IMG/VR virus record: IMGVR_UViG_3300009529_001323
Location: 1-25,837 of that record
Length of the DNA stretch: 25,837 nucleotides
Strand: one strand, 5' to 3'
Source of the DNA: a virus
Shown: positions 1-6,666 of the stretch, piece by piece
Layout of the letters: every line of letters starts with the position of its first letter
Numbering within the stretch: the first letter of the stretch is position 1
The notes under the pieces: generated by a model
The model's database searches: none
What the model was told of the DNA's origin: nothing
The model's input: only the letters and a program-made list of their open reading frames with translations
Made by a program: the position numbers and the translations under genes

Positions 1-2
1 CT

Positions 3-434
3 AATATCCGCCCCGCCACACTTACCAGCAAATCACTACATATTCCCCTATTGGGATCATGCTCCGCTGGGGTAGAAAAAGGAATCTATGACGAGATACT
101 CGACTGGATACCAATACCAGACGAGGTGGCAAAAATGTACAAACTCAAAAAAGGCAAAGCCTTTGCACTCGTCGTAGATGGGTCATCTATGGAACCCACA
201 TTAAAAAACGGCGAATTAATTTACGTCCGTGTCCATGAAGACTATAAAGATTTAGTCGGCAAGGTAATTGTGGCTAGAATAAACCATGATGAAGATGCCG
301 TACTCAAAAGACTGGTTAAAACCAAAAAAGGTTACATACTAAAATCCGATAATCGTAAGTTCAAGGATATTCCTTGTGGTTCCGGTGTAACAATTATCGG
401 ACAAGTAGTAGCTCAATTAAACATGGTTGAGTAA
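3..434 (+). CDS. S24-family LexA/CI-like self-cleaving repressor, C-terminal part (5' end outside window)
   Basis: This is the peptidase half of a LexA/CI-type phage repressor. A TTG at 51 could be taken as the start, but the frame is open to the window edge, and the residues before it (HIPLLGSCSAG) look like the normal hinge ahead of an Ala-Gly cleavage site. I therefore treat the gene as 5'-truncated by the window, with the helix-turn-helix half outside. Numbered from the TTG, the Ala-Gly bond is residues 6-7. The catalytic serine is S46 in DGSSMEPT, and the general-base lysine is K86 in AVLKRL, matching Ser119 and Lys156 of E. coli LexA. In this family RecA filaments trigger self-cleavage and induce the prophage. 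Its presence suggests a temperate, SOS-inducible element. The peptidase call is firm; the DNA-binding half is inferred. Confidence 0.9.
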   Translation, partial: NIRPATLTSKSLHIPLLGSCSAGVEKGIYDEILDWIPIPDEVAKMYKLKKGKAFALVVDGSSMEPTLKNGELIYVRVHEDYKDLVGKVIVARINHDEDAVLKRLVKTKKGYILKSDNRKFKDIPCGSGVTIIGQVVAQLNMVE

Positions 435-502
435 TTCGTTCAATTCCCCTGCCCCGGTTGGACGAGTTTCGCAACCATATATAATAATGGAAGGATAAAA
501 AC

Positions 503-1096
503 ATGAAAAAACTATTAATCGGATTGATGTTGTTGTTTATCGCTAGCCCTGCACTTGCTGAAACTGAGCCTGTAAAGGCATTAGGTTTTACATTTGGAGC
601 CTCTCATGCAGAAGTATCTAAAATATGTAAATTAACACATAGAGCTGAATTAAAAGAAACAAAAAGTATTATGTATAAAGTAGAAAAATATTCTTTTCCT
701 CTTTCCGAAGTATCTTCATCTTTTGTGTTTTTTAATGAAAACCGTTTATGGGGAATCGTAGTTACAAGTAAAGATAACCCCAATGATCCATATGGGAAAA
801 TGGCGAAAGCAGAATATAATCAAATTGTTACTGCTTTGAGCAAAAAGTATGAATGTACAAGAAGCGAACATTTCCCGGATTATTTATCTAACTCATTATT
901 TTCTTATGCTTTAGGGCAAGGAACCGCTTGGCATTATACTGATTTCAAGGATGATAATGTCACAGGCAGAATTTCTATATCCACCGATCCTGAAAGCTAC
1001 AATGATGCAACTCTTTGGACTTTAATATATAGATATAGGCCAATTGCAAAAGAAGTTGATAAAAAGGAAGACAAAGACCTAGAAAAGGCTTTATAA
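503..1096 (+). CDS. Secreted or periplasmic protein of unknown function
   Basis: The protein has a classic Sec signal peptide: MKK, a hydrophobic core, then SPALA with predicted cleavage before E20. The mature part is about 178 residues, with no further membrane span and two cysteines (C42, C118) that could form a disulfide. It opens with LGFTFGASHAEV, a 'GF-FG-S--EV' pattern common in small periplasmic proteins, and ends in a charged lysine-rich tail. I do not recognise a family. A good ribosome site (GGAAGG, 489-494) precedes the ATG. The stop abuts the ATG of the next gene, so the two are probably co-translated. Lying beside a phage repressor, it could be a lysogenic-conversion or superinfection-exclusion gene, but that is a guess from position. 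Confidence 0.8.
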   Translation: MKKLLIGLMLLFIASPALAETEPVKALGFTFGASHAEVSKICKLTHRAELKETKSIMYKVEKYSFPLSEVSSSFVFFNENRLWGIVVTSKDNPNDPYGKMAKAEYNQIVTALSKKYECTRSEHFPDYLSNSLFSYALGQGTAWHYTDFKDDNVTGRISISTDPESYNDATLWTLIYRYRPIAKEVDKKEDKDLEKAL

Positions 1097-1507
1097 ATGA
1101 CTTGGCAAGCTAAGGTCGAAATTTATCCAAGTAAATCTAAAAACTATGATGCTGTAATTGAGTTCGGGAAAGATACAGCCTCAGAATATAAAGAAGAAGA
1201 AAAAAAGATAGTTTTTATTTACAACAAAGATAAATGCCCCGATCTTGGTGTAATGCTTGCTCGTATTTGGCAATGGAAAGGTGCTTTTGTTTATGTCAAC
1301 GATCATGCTATTACAATCCATTATCTTCATTGGGCATTAGAATGTATGCTCTATGATAGTAACCGAAGGGTATGCAAAACTGCTACTTGTAAGCTCTGCC
1401 CTGCTTATTATGATAGATGCAAAAAGAAATTTAATGGCGTGATTGATATAGATATCGAAACAAAATCTTTACCAAGCATGAATTTAACGCATCATGTTGA
1501 GTATTAA
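1097..1507 (+). CDS. Cysteine-rich hypothetical protein
   Basis: This 136-residue cytosolic protein is of unknown function; its ATG immediately follows the TAA of the secreted-protein gene. The C-terminal half holds a tight cysteine set, C93-x4-C98-x2-C101-x6-C108, with C83 and C47 further upstream, and aromatic or histidine residues between (HYLHWALEC). The spacing suits a bound metal, zinc or an iron-sulfur cluster, but it matches no family I can name. The N-terminal half is a charged, predicted beta-alpha region. Coupling to the upstream gene suggests the two act together or share a promoter. The reading frame and coupling are clear; the metal site is inference. Confidence 0.75.
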   Translation: MTWQAKVEIYPSKSKNYDAVIEFGKDTASEYKEEEKKIVFIYNKDKCPDLGVMLARIWQWKGAFVYVNDHAITIHYLHWALECMLYDSNRRVCKTATCKLCPAYYDRCKKKFNGVIDIDIETKSLPSMNLTHHVEY

Positions 1508-1525
1508 ATAAAGGGGGAAGGAATA

Positions 1526-1666
1526 ATGGCAAAGAAAAGGAAGGCAATATTAAAAGGAAGAAGCGCCGTAACCGGTCGATTTACAACCGTAGAAAAAGCT
1601 CGAAAATACAAAGATACTCATGTTGTTGAAAGAATAAAAATACCTAAAAGGAAAAGAAAAAAATGA
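1526..1666 (+). CDS. Small basic protein with an S-x-x-TGRF motif (46 aa)
   Basis: This 46-residue ORF starts at an ATG with a strong ribosome site (GGGGGAAGG, 1512-1520) and ends in TGA overlapping the next ATG (ATGA, 1663-1666). The product is very basic (MAKKRK start, KRKRKK end) and carries the core GRSAVTGRFTTVEKARKYKD followed by THVVE. That core resembles a recurring family of tiny phage and bacterial proteins with the pattern S-x-TGRFV ... A ... HP-TT-E, whose function I do not know. The family resemblance, ribosome site and coupling make it a real gene despite its size. The charge suggests nucleic-acid binding, but this is unproven. Confidence 0.75.
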   Translation: MAKKRKAILKGRSAVTGRFTTVEKARKYKDTHVVERIKIPKRKRKK

Positions 1667-2016
1667 CAAAACTTGAAGAGAAACTAAAAACAGTAGACAA
1701 AAATTGCCAAGATACATTTAACGATACTTTCAAAATATTTAGTATGATTACCGACCGCCTATTTACTCTTTACAGAAACATTCAATGGATATTTATATTA
1801 TTTTTAATAACATTTGCAATAATATTATTACTCTTTTTACCCTTAATTCAAATGACAGAATATAAAGAATTATTTATTTCTCATTGGGAAAAACCCTTTA
1901 ATCTAATAGTTTTAATAGTTGGGGGATCAATTCCATTAGCAACATTAATCTACCTATATTCAGCCACTAAAAAAAACTTTATGCAAATATCTAAGCTGGA
2001 AAAGAAAGAAAAATAA
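1663..2016 (+). CDS. Two-span membrane protein of unknown function
   Basis: The 117-residue protein has a polar N-terminal segment (about 1-42), a strongly hydrophobic span at about 44-64 (IFILFLITFAIILLLFLPLI), a short polar loop, a second span at about 82-102, and a lysine-rich tail. It is coupled by an ATGA overlap to the small basic protein upstream. The positive C-terminal tail and two spans suggest both ends lie in the cytoplasm. Two-span phage proteins include holins and superinfection-exclusion proteins. Its position in the repressor-side block, away from the lysis genes, makes immunity or exclusion the more natural guess. No family was recognised. Confidence 0.75.
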   Translation: MTKLEEKLKTVDKNCQDTFNDTFKIFSMITDRLFTLYRNIQWIFILFLITFAIILLLFLPLIQMTEYKELFISHWEKPFNLIVLIVGGSIPLATLIYLYSATKKNFMQISKLEKKEK

Positions 2017-2033
2017 TTATGTCAAGTTAATCC

Positions 2034-2283
2034 GTACAGAATTATTGCCCAAGCTGTATATTATGCGACGTTAGGTGTTAATAAGTAAAGGGGTAAAATT
2101 CGTAACGGTGACGATTAGGACATTAGCACTTTTGGTGGTAGATTAGTAAAAATTCGATTGGAGGTAATTAAACATGGGTTATCTGTACAATTGTACGAGT
2201 TATCAACTTAGCGTACGGAAAATATGCCCTTCTCAAGTCTTAAAACATAGTAAAGGTGTACACGTAGCATTATACGACCGTAC
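2034..2283. repeat. Cluster of six GTAC-centred sites including a perfect palindrome
   Basis: Six GTAC tetramers fall at 2034, 2185, 2193, 2213, 2258 and 2280, far more than expected in AT-rich DNA of this length (about one). The pair at 2185-2196 forms the perfect 12-base palindrome GTACAATTGTAC, and the copy at 2258 sits in TGTACA. They precede and run into the start of the HTH regulator gene. Repeated palindromic half-sites just upstream of a small regulator are what autoregulatory operators look like. No operator consensus is known for this phage, so the function is inference. Confidence 0.4.
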
Positions 2284-2311
2284 AAGTGAGGTGTGGATAA
2301 ATGCAATATAA
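2174..2311 (+). CDS. Possible small protein upstream of the HTH regulator (45 aa)
   Basis: A 45-residue ORF starts at an ATG with a near-ideal ribosome site (GGAGGT, 2160-2165). It ends at a TAA inside the first codons of the HTH gene, overlapping it by 11 bases, so it could be a translationally coupled leader protein. The product (MGYLYNCTSYQLSVRKICPS start) has no recognisable domain. Caution: the same stretch is dense in GTAC sites, including a perfect 12-base palindrome, so the DNA may be conserved as an operator instead, or may do both jobs. I call it on the ribosome site and coupling alone. Confidence 0.5.
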   Translation: MGYLYNCTSYQLSVRKICPSQVLKHSKGVHVALYDRTSEVWINAI

Positions 2312-2519
2312 TCCTTTATATCTAGGGCTTAAATTAAAGTTATTGAGGCGGGATAAGGGTTATACCCAACAAGAGATGGCTTGGGAGCTTAATATGTCCA
2401 TATATACCTATCAATCTCTCGAAGAAGGCCGGAGATCAAAGCCTTATATCCAAACAATCGTCAAATTAGCCTATCACTTCAAACTTTCTGTAGATGAATT
2501 GATAGGCTATATAAAATAA
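2301..2519 (+). CDS. Cro/C1-type helix-turn-helix regulator
   Basis: This 72-residue protein is essentially a single HTH_3/XRE domain. LKLKLLRRDKGYTQQEMAWE forms helices 1-2, ELNMSIYTYQSLEEGRRSKP the recognition helix and following turn, and the rest the closing helices ending DELIGYIK. This is the usual layout of Cro-like or small XRE regulators that bind DNA as dimers. GAGGTG (2287-2292) is a suitable ribosome site. It is the last plus-strand gene before the convergent late genes. It could be a second lysogeny switch protein beside the S24 repressor or a regulator of the accessory block. The GTAC-rich DNA just upstream is a candidate target. Confidence 0.88.
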   Translation: MQYNPLYLGLKLKLLRRDKGYTQQEMAWELNMSIYTYQSLEEGRRSKPYIQTIVKLAYHFKLSVDELIGYIK

Positions 2520-2595
2520 GCCGCCCTACCCTTTATTTTAGCCCTATACTAAAATAAGTTATATGTTTGGTGACCAAATAATTGAATAGGACGGC
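2520..2595. terminator. Nested inverted repeats between convergent operons, likely bidirectional terminator
   Basis: The 81 bases between the two convergent genes are nearly all inverted repeat. An outer GC-rich stem pairs GCCGCCCTA (2520-2528) with TAGGACGGC (2587-2595), with one mismatch. Inside it lies a perfect 9-bp AT-rich hairpin (TTATTTTAG 2533-2541 with CTAAAATAA 2549-2557, 7-base loop) and a short TTTGGT-G-ACCAAA palindrome (2566-2578). T-rich sequence follows on both sides. The position and symmetry suggest a two-way terminator, though no classic run of Ts directly follows a stem. TTTGGTGACCAAA could also be a protein-binding site. Confidence 0.5.
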
Positions 2596-2600
2596 ATTGT

Positions 2601-2768
2601 TTATGCCTTTGTTTTAATTGTCTTGGCTAAATCGATACCACCTTCAACTGCAATATATCCTAATATCAATGCTACTGCTTGATTAACATCCCCGTTACCA
2701 ATAAAATAAACTGCGCCAGCCACTACAACAATTAATTTTCTACTTAAAAACTTTTTAATGAAATCCAT
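2601..2768 (-). CDS. Small membrane protein, holin-like (55 aa)
   Basis: A 55-residue ORF whose ATG overlaps the stop of the peptidase gene by one base (TAATG), with a strong ribosome site just upstream (GGGGGTGG). The product starts with MDFIKKFLSRK, then has a hydrophobic segment (about 12-24), a short polar turn (GNGDVNQ) and a second weakly hydrophobic segment (about 29-45), ending in TIKTKA. Short phage proteins of this layout next to the endolysin gene are often annotated as holins. It is the last gene of the late unit. A holin role in letting the peptidase reach the wall is inferred from size, hydrophobicity and coupling, not from a specific motif. Confidence 0.6.
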   Translation of the reverse strand: MDFIKKFLSRKLIVVVAGAVYFIGNGDVNQAVALILGYIAVEGGIDLAKTIKTKA

Positions 2769-3391
2769 TAATTCCACCCCCTTTTTTCAAAATATTTATG
2801 GAATAAACTATCTCGGAATCTCTCAAGCCAAACTTTTATATGCTCCCAAAAGGTAAAACTTTGCTCTAATGTTTTTGCGGTTATTGGTTTATTTCTAGGT
2901 TCTTTATCTTCAAGACATTTTCCAAAATCCGGGGGATTAATAAGTGGCTCTATCTTCTTAGGCTCTGCTTTTTTAACTTCCTCTTTTTTCGCAAACAATC
3001 TAAAGGTAACTATTGGGTAACAATTCCCTTTGGTTTGCCCATCAATAGGATCAATTATTAATCCATCACCAAGCCATACAAAGAAATGTTGCGGGACTCC
3101 TTTATCTACATAATAATTTGTTTCTGCAATACAAGGCATCCCTACTTTTTGTTGATTATGCGTTTCTCCACAATAACTAAACCTTAAAATCTTAGCTGCA
3201 ACATCAGGAAATAATAAACCATTGTCATTAAACGCATTACCTTCATTTAAAAGATCAAGTATAACATCAGGAGTTCGACCATCCATAATAGCCAAAGCTG
3301 TAACAAAACAACCAATCTCACCGAGTGTTAGATTAGTTTTCCCTATTTTTTTGTTTTTCCATTTTTCGTTTTTTTGGCTGTAATTTTGCAT
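2768..3391 (-). CDS. C39-like cysteine peptidase, candidate endolysin
   Basis: This 207-residue protein begins with the signature of C39-like papain-fold peptidases: W11 ... IGKTNLTLGEIGC-FVTALAI. The likely catalytic residues are C28 in GEIGC, H102 in PQHFFVW and D114 in IIDPIDG. The catalytic domain covers about 1-135. A lysine/proline-rich linker follows, then a C-terminal segment (about 172-207) that is amphipathic and basic (WEHIKVWLERFRDSLFHKYF), perhaps for membrane or wall association. No signal peptide is seen, so export would need a holin. Its position in the lysis cassette suggests a peptidoglycan-cleaving endolysin. A different peptidase role cannot be excluded. AAAGGGG before the ATG supports the start, and the first 49 bases overlap the upstream gene. 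Confidence 0.75.
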   Translation of the reverse strand: MQNYSQKNEKWKNKKIGKTNLTLGEIGCFVTALAIMDGRTPDVILDLLNEGNAFNDNGLLFPDVAAKILRFSYCGETHNQQKVGMPCIAETNYYVDKGVPQHFFVWLGDGLIIDPIDGQTKGNCYPIVTFRLFAKKEEVKKAEPKKIEPLINPPDFGKCLEDKEPRNKPITAKTLEQSFTFWEHIKVWLERFRDSLFHKYFEKRGWN

Positions 3392-3549
3392 CTTAACCCC
3401 TTTATTAGTTTTTTTAAATGCCTAATTATTTTTAATGCTCGCTCTTGCCATTTACGGATTTTTACTAGCTCATCGTGTAAAGCCTTTAATGCTTTACGAT
3501 CAACAATACAAAAATCTTTATGTAAATTTTCTAATACGTTTTTACTCAT
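3343..3549 (-). CDS. Small basic coiled protein in the lysis cassette
   Basis: The 68-residue product is a highly basic, mainly helical protein: a possible coiled coil at about 17-50 (LKALHDELVKIRKWQERALK) and a lysine-rich tail. There is no signal peptide, lipobox or membrane span, so it is not an ordinary spanin. It starts in an ATGA overlap with the XhlA-like gene, and its 3' end overlaps the peptidase gene by 49 bases in another frame. The tight overlaps suggest a lysis-cassette accessory protein, but I do not recognise a family. Confidence 0.6.
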   Translation of the reverse strand: MSKNVLENLHKDFCIVDRKALKALHDELVKIRKWQERALKIIRHLKKLIKGLRCKITAKKTKNGKTKK

Positions 3550-3788
3550 TTAACTACTAGCTTTATTATGCTTTCCCATACATTTATACCTGACAAGAAA
3601 GAAAGCGTAATACCAATAATAACCATTATAAAAAGTTTATTATTGAGTTCTTTTAAGGCTCCTTTCATATCTTTAAATCCATTAAAAACATTATTCTCAA
3701 GATCATTTATTTTTTCTCTGCTTACCGCTCCATATCCACAACCATTACCACTCTTTAGCCCCTCTATAAATCCATTACCTTCACTCAT
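3546..3788 (-). CDS. XhlA-like membrane-anchored lysis protein
   Basis: The 80-residue protein has a glycine-rich start, a helical polar stretch (about 25-51, EKINDLENNVFNGFKDMKGA followed by LKELNNK), then one C-terminal membrane span (about 52-68, LFIMVIIGITLSFLSGI) and a short tail. This order of short coiled helix followed by a C-terminal anchor is that of the haemolysin XhlA family, which in Bacillus phage PBSX works with a holin and endolysin. It lies directly upstream of the other lysis genes. Identification rests on architecture rather than a diagnostic motif; it could be another tail-tip or lysis membrane protein. Confidence 0.55.
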   Translation of the reverse strand: MSEGNGFIEGLKSGNGCGYGAVSREKINDLENNVFNGFKDMKGALKELNNKLFIMVIIGITLSFLSGINVWESIIKLVVK

Positions 3789-3802
3789 AAAATCTCCTTT
3801 AA

Positions 3803-4441
3803 TTAAAAAATTGTCGTTGTATAAGTAATTATTCCGCCTTCAATTCTATTGGCGGGGTATTGAGTATTAACTCTGCAATAATAATAATTATTAGCATTAT
3901 CAATTGTTGCCGGGACAGGATTTAATGTTACGGTTAATTCTCCAGTAAGCAATGGATCAGTTGTCCCCCAATCCAAAAGTGTTCCCAATACATTGTAAGC
4001 AGAAGCAATAGGCTTAGAATACATATAGAAAGATACAGGCCCCGGAACAGCCGCTATATAGGCTTTGAAATAACCTTGAGTCATAACTGCCCCATGTGGC
4101 AAATGAAGTGGCGCAACTAATTCATGTTCACCTGCTTGTATATAAGAATAACCATACGCATTGTCGTGATAAGAATTATCACCCTCTTTTGCGCCTCTAA
4201 ATTCATTACCCGCAATAGCATAATATTGTGTTACTGATCCACCCAAATCGATGGAATTGCAATATAGCGTATCCCAACGAAAAAGATTGCTACCTAAATT
4301 ATAGGTACTATCTGTTTCAGCCCCGGTTGCATCAAGAGGTAGAACATGTTGCAATCTATATTGAAAATTTCCCATAACTTGAGTTGCATCTGCTGGCCAA
4401 GTCCCATCACAAGGATCATTTTGTATATTTGTCCAAACCAT
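3803..4441 (-). CDS. Tail fibre-like protein
   Basis: This 212-residue protein is predicted to be beta-rich and lies at the distal end of the tail genes, just before lysis. Residues about 38-66 contain TDSTYNLGSNLFRWDTLYC, close to the 'LG-...-RW-tLY' unit that recurs in phage tail fibres near the tip. It follows the tail-tip gene with a 4-base gap. It probably forms or caps a short fibre and may contact the host receptor. The C-terminal half (YYYCRVNTQYPANRIEGG and on) looks like a separate beta domain. The fibre motif is visible; receptor binding is inferred from position. Confidence 0.6.
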   Translation of the reverse strand: MVWTNIQNDPCDGTWPADATQVMGNFQYRLQHVLPLDATGAETDSTYNLGSNLFRWDTLYCNSIDLGGSVTQYYAIAGNEFRGAKEGDNSYHDNAYGYSYIQAGEHELVAPLHLPHGAVMTQGYFKAYIAAVPGPVSFYMYSKPIASAYNVLGTLLDWGTTDPLLTGELTVTLNPVPATIDNANNYYYCRVNTQYPANRIEGGIITYTTTIF

Positions 4442-4445
4442 ATGT

Positions 4446-5903
4446 TTACACCCCTCTCATTTTAAAATCACACGTAAAATCCATGACGTTATATACAAGT
4501 TTAATTATTTTCATTGCTCTTTCTTGTATTTGAATCCCCCCTATTCGACCTGTCCAATATCCTTTATTCCAATAAAATTTATTCCAAAAATAACCCGGAT
4601 TCTTAGCTGCTACCCCCACATAAGTTACCGTTACAGGATCAAGTAATTCTAAGTGCGGAATAAATTTTGTATGTAATATTATTTCTTCTCTTGATATTGA
4701 AAATTCTTGCAAAAATGCAGTGCAAATAGTTGTTTGCAAAGTGCTATCTGTTATAAAAGGATTATCAAATTCATATTCACGAACACCATATTTCCAAGAA
4801 GAAGAATCATCCCCTATTTGCCAGCCAGTTTCTTCAACGATTAATAATGGGAGCGTATCTTTCCATGTAGCTCGATTCTTAACCTTTTTTAATCCATCAT
4901 TATAAGCAGATGCCCCAAGAATATTTACATACATACCTTGATTGGTAAAGGAATAAACACTCGCCCCGGCTGGCTCCCTATCCCTAAATACTAATTCCCA
5001 ATCACCATTAATATACCAACATGAATTACTTATCTCGGCTAGCTTGCCTAATGCTTCTCGGCAAGTCATTCCCGTAAAGTCTGCTAAATCAACTGTTATG
5101 TCATTTCCGGGGCTAATACTTGACCCATCTAAAAATGGATGAAAAACATAATTAGTATCTTTTTGTAAATCGTATAATTTCTGTACTAATTGCGTAATTG
5201 TTTGACTTCGCCACCAACGTATTTGTCCTTCAAAACTATAAACATCACCAAGACTAAAAATATCATCCTGTAACATTAATTGAGTTCCATCTACATAATT
5301 AGTTATCTTTGTGCTTTCTCCGGTTGTTACATTTGTTACCTCTAAATCAATGTAATGCTCATCAAAACTTGCGGCCGCATCTCTTAATCTAAAATCCGTT
5401 TCTGTTGTTACTGTTCCACCCGCCAAGGTTCCATCATTAATGTCTTCTGCTGTTTGCTCATCAAAAATCATAGTAGGATTAATACAAGGGATGGTTATTG
5501 TGCTATCAGATTCAATATTAATTTCGTCAGCATTTATAAAACCAACACCAACATCGTAAGAATAAGATGTTCCCGTTTCAATATCAGTATACCCAGCAGA
5601 TATTTTTATCTTCGTTTTATGCCTTGTTAAATAACCACTAAAAAAACTTCCGGGATTTGTTTCAGGAGAAAACTCTTGTAATCGACTAACTAAGGTTAAA
5701 GTAAAATCACCTTGCGTAAATTCGTTTAATTCCGCATCGTCAATATTCCAAGTTATTGCTGAAATATCAAGTACATAATCGGAAACATCCAACCAATCCG
5801 TTTCAAAATATTCACCAGCAATAGGTACTAATAACCGGCGTTTCATTGAAACTGTTTTAAAACAATATTGATAATCTTTATTTATCTCATCAGTAAGTGC
5901 CAT
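4446..5903 (-). CDS. Tail-tip or baseplate-hub-like structural protein
   Basis: A 485-residue predicted beta-rich protein that follows the distal tail gene. Its N-terminal 130 residues (WLDVSDYVLDISAITWNIDD, then ELNEFTQGDFTLTL) resemble the start of phage tail-tip and baseplate hub proteins. This is followed by a long region without recognised motifs and a C-terminal part with KNPGYFWNKFYWNKGYWTGR. It is smaller than lambda gpJ-type hub proteins and no peptidase or lysozyme motif is visible. In siphoviruses this position is usually the tail-associated protein that closes the tube and carries the fibre. I assign it by order and general look only. Confidence 0.6.
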   Translation of the reverse strand: MALTDEINKDYQYCFKTVSMKRRLLVPIAGEYFETDWLDVSDYVLDISAITWNIDDAELNEFTQGDFTLTLVSRLQEFSPETNPGSFFSGYLTRHKTKIKISAGYTDIETGTSYSYDVGVGFINADEINIESDSTITIPCINPTMIFDEQTAEDINDGTLAGGTVTTETDFRLRDAAASFDEHYIDLEVTNVTTGESTKITNYVDGTQLMLQDDIFSLGDVYSFEGQIRWWRSQTITQLVQKLYDLQKDTNYVFHPFLDGSSISPGNDITVDLADFTGMTCREALGKLAEISNSCWYINGDWELVFRDREPAGASVYSFTNQGMYVNILGASAYNDGLKKVKNRATWKDTLPLLIVEETGWQIGDDSSSWKYGVREYEFDNPFITDSTLQTTICTAFLQEFSISREEIILHTKFIPHLELLDPVTVTYVGVAAKNPGYFWNKFYWNKGYWTGRIGGIQIQERAMKIIKLVYNVMDFTCDFKMRGV

Positions 5904-5907
5904 GTTA

Positions 5908-6666
5908 TTATACTTCCTTAACTTCTATGTTCCCGGAATAACATCTCGTTCCCGCAGGTGTCCATGCAATAATCTTTTTAAAATTAAAATCATTTACCCA
6001 ATTAACATAATATTGATCGAGTAATTGGTTTTCATCAGGAAGTACCCAAACTGATTGATGCGTAAGTTTTAAATCATATAAATCATCGACTAAATCTTCA
6101 GGTAATGTTTCAAATTCCCAATTATTTTGATATTTAGGATTCATATTTTCTATTATGATTAGATTGCCACCATTTGCTTTTTCATGTTCGTGTTTCTTTG
6201 TGTAATATACCGGTTCGTGCGTATCTGGCAACCATTCGTCTTCAAGGTCAATTAATTCCTGATAACACATAAACTCACCAATACGTTTCTCATCATCAGC
6301 CGGGAAAGTAGTTTGTGAAGTTAATATAACGTTGGTAGTAGTAATTTGGGTAAAACTATGTATTACGCTTTCGTCAGTATTTCCAGTTACCGAAATAACT
6401 GGTGAGAAATCTACCCACATACCCATTCCAGTATCAAAATACATTATTCGATAACTATCTAAGTTTATGTTTCTCAAACAAATATGGTCAAAAGTTTTAA
6501 ATGCGGGATACCAAATTGATACAGCTTCACCAATCAAATCATTACTGCCAACACTCGCCCATTGTGAGGAAGTGTTTCTATCATAAAGATTTGCCTTGGT
6601 TGCATCACCACTAGAAACATTAACAAGTGATGTATCTTCTACATAATTTTTACCAAAGATTTTCAT
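5908..6666 (-). CDS. Distal tail protein with discoidin-like domain
   Basis: The 252-residue protein is coupled to the tape measure gene by an ATGA overlap (6663-6666). Residues about 12-90 read like a discoidin (F5/8 type C, galactose-binding-like) fold: SSGDATKANLYDRNTSSQWA, then IWYPAFKTFDHICLRNINLD. This is the usual 'xNLxDxnxsTxW ... lxlxxxxxIdxixl' sequence. Such carbohydrate-binding folds occur in distal tail and adhesin proteins. Given its location after the tape measure, it most likely forms the ring at the end of the tail tube and may bind host surface sugars. The fold is recognised by eye; ligand binding is inference. Confidence 0.65.
   Translation of the reverse strand: MKIFGKNYVEDTSLVNVSSGDATKANLYDRNTSSQWASVGSNDLIGEAVSIWYPAFKTFDHICLRNINLDSYRIMYFDTGMGMWVDFSPVISVTGNTDESVIHSFTQITTTNVILTSQTTFPADDEKRIGEFMCYQELIDLEDEWLPDTHEPVYYTKKHEHEKANGGNLIIIENMNPKYQNNWEFETLPEDLVDDLYDLKLTHQSVWVLPDENQLLDQYYVNWVNDFNFKKIIAWTPAGTRCYSGNIEVKEV

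Noticed and set aside
457-476. GGTTG ... CAACC inverted repeat as terminator after the S24 gene
   Set aside because: Only a 5-bp stem with a long loop and no T run; too weak to support.
458-485. Promoter-like TTGGAC and TATAAT with a 16-base spacer before the secreted-protein gene
   Set aside because: The transcript would start at or inside the ribosome site only about 10 bases before the ATG, so it cannot serve that gene in the usual way.
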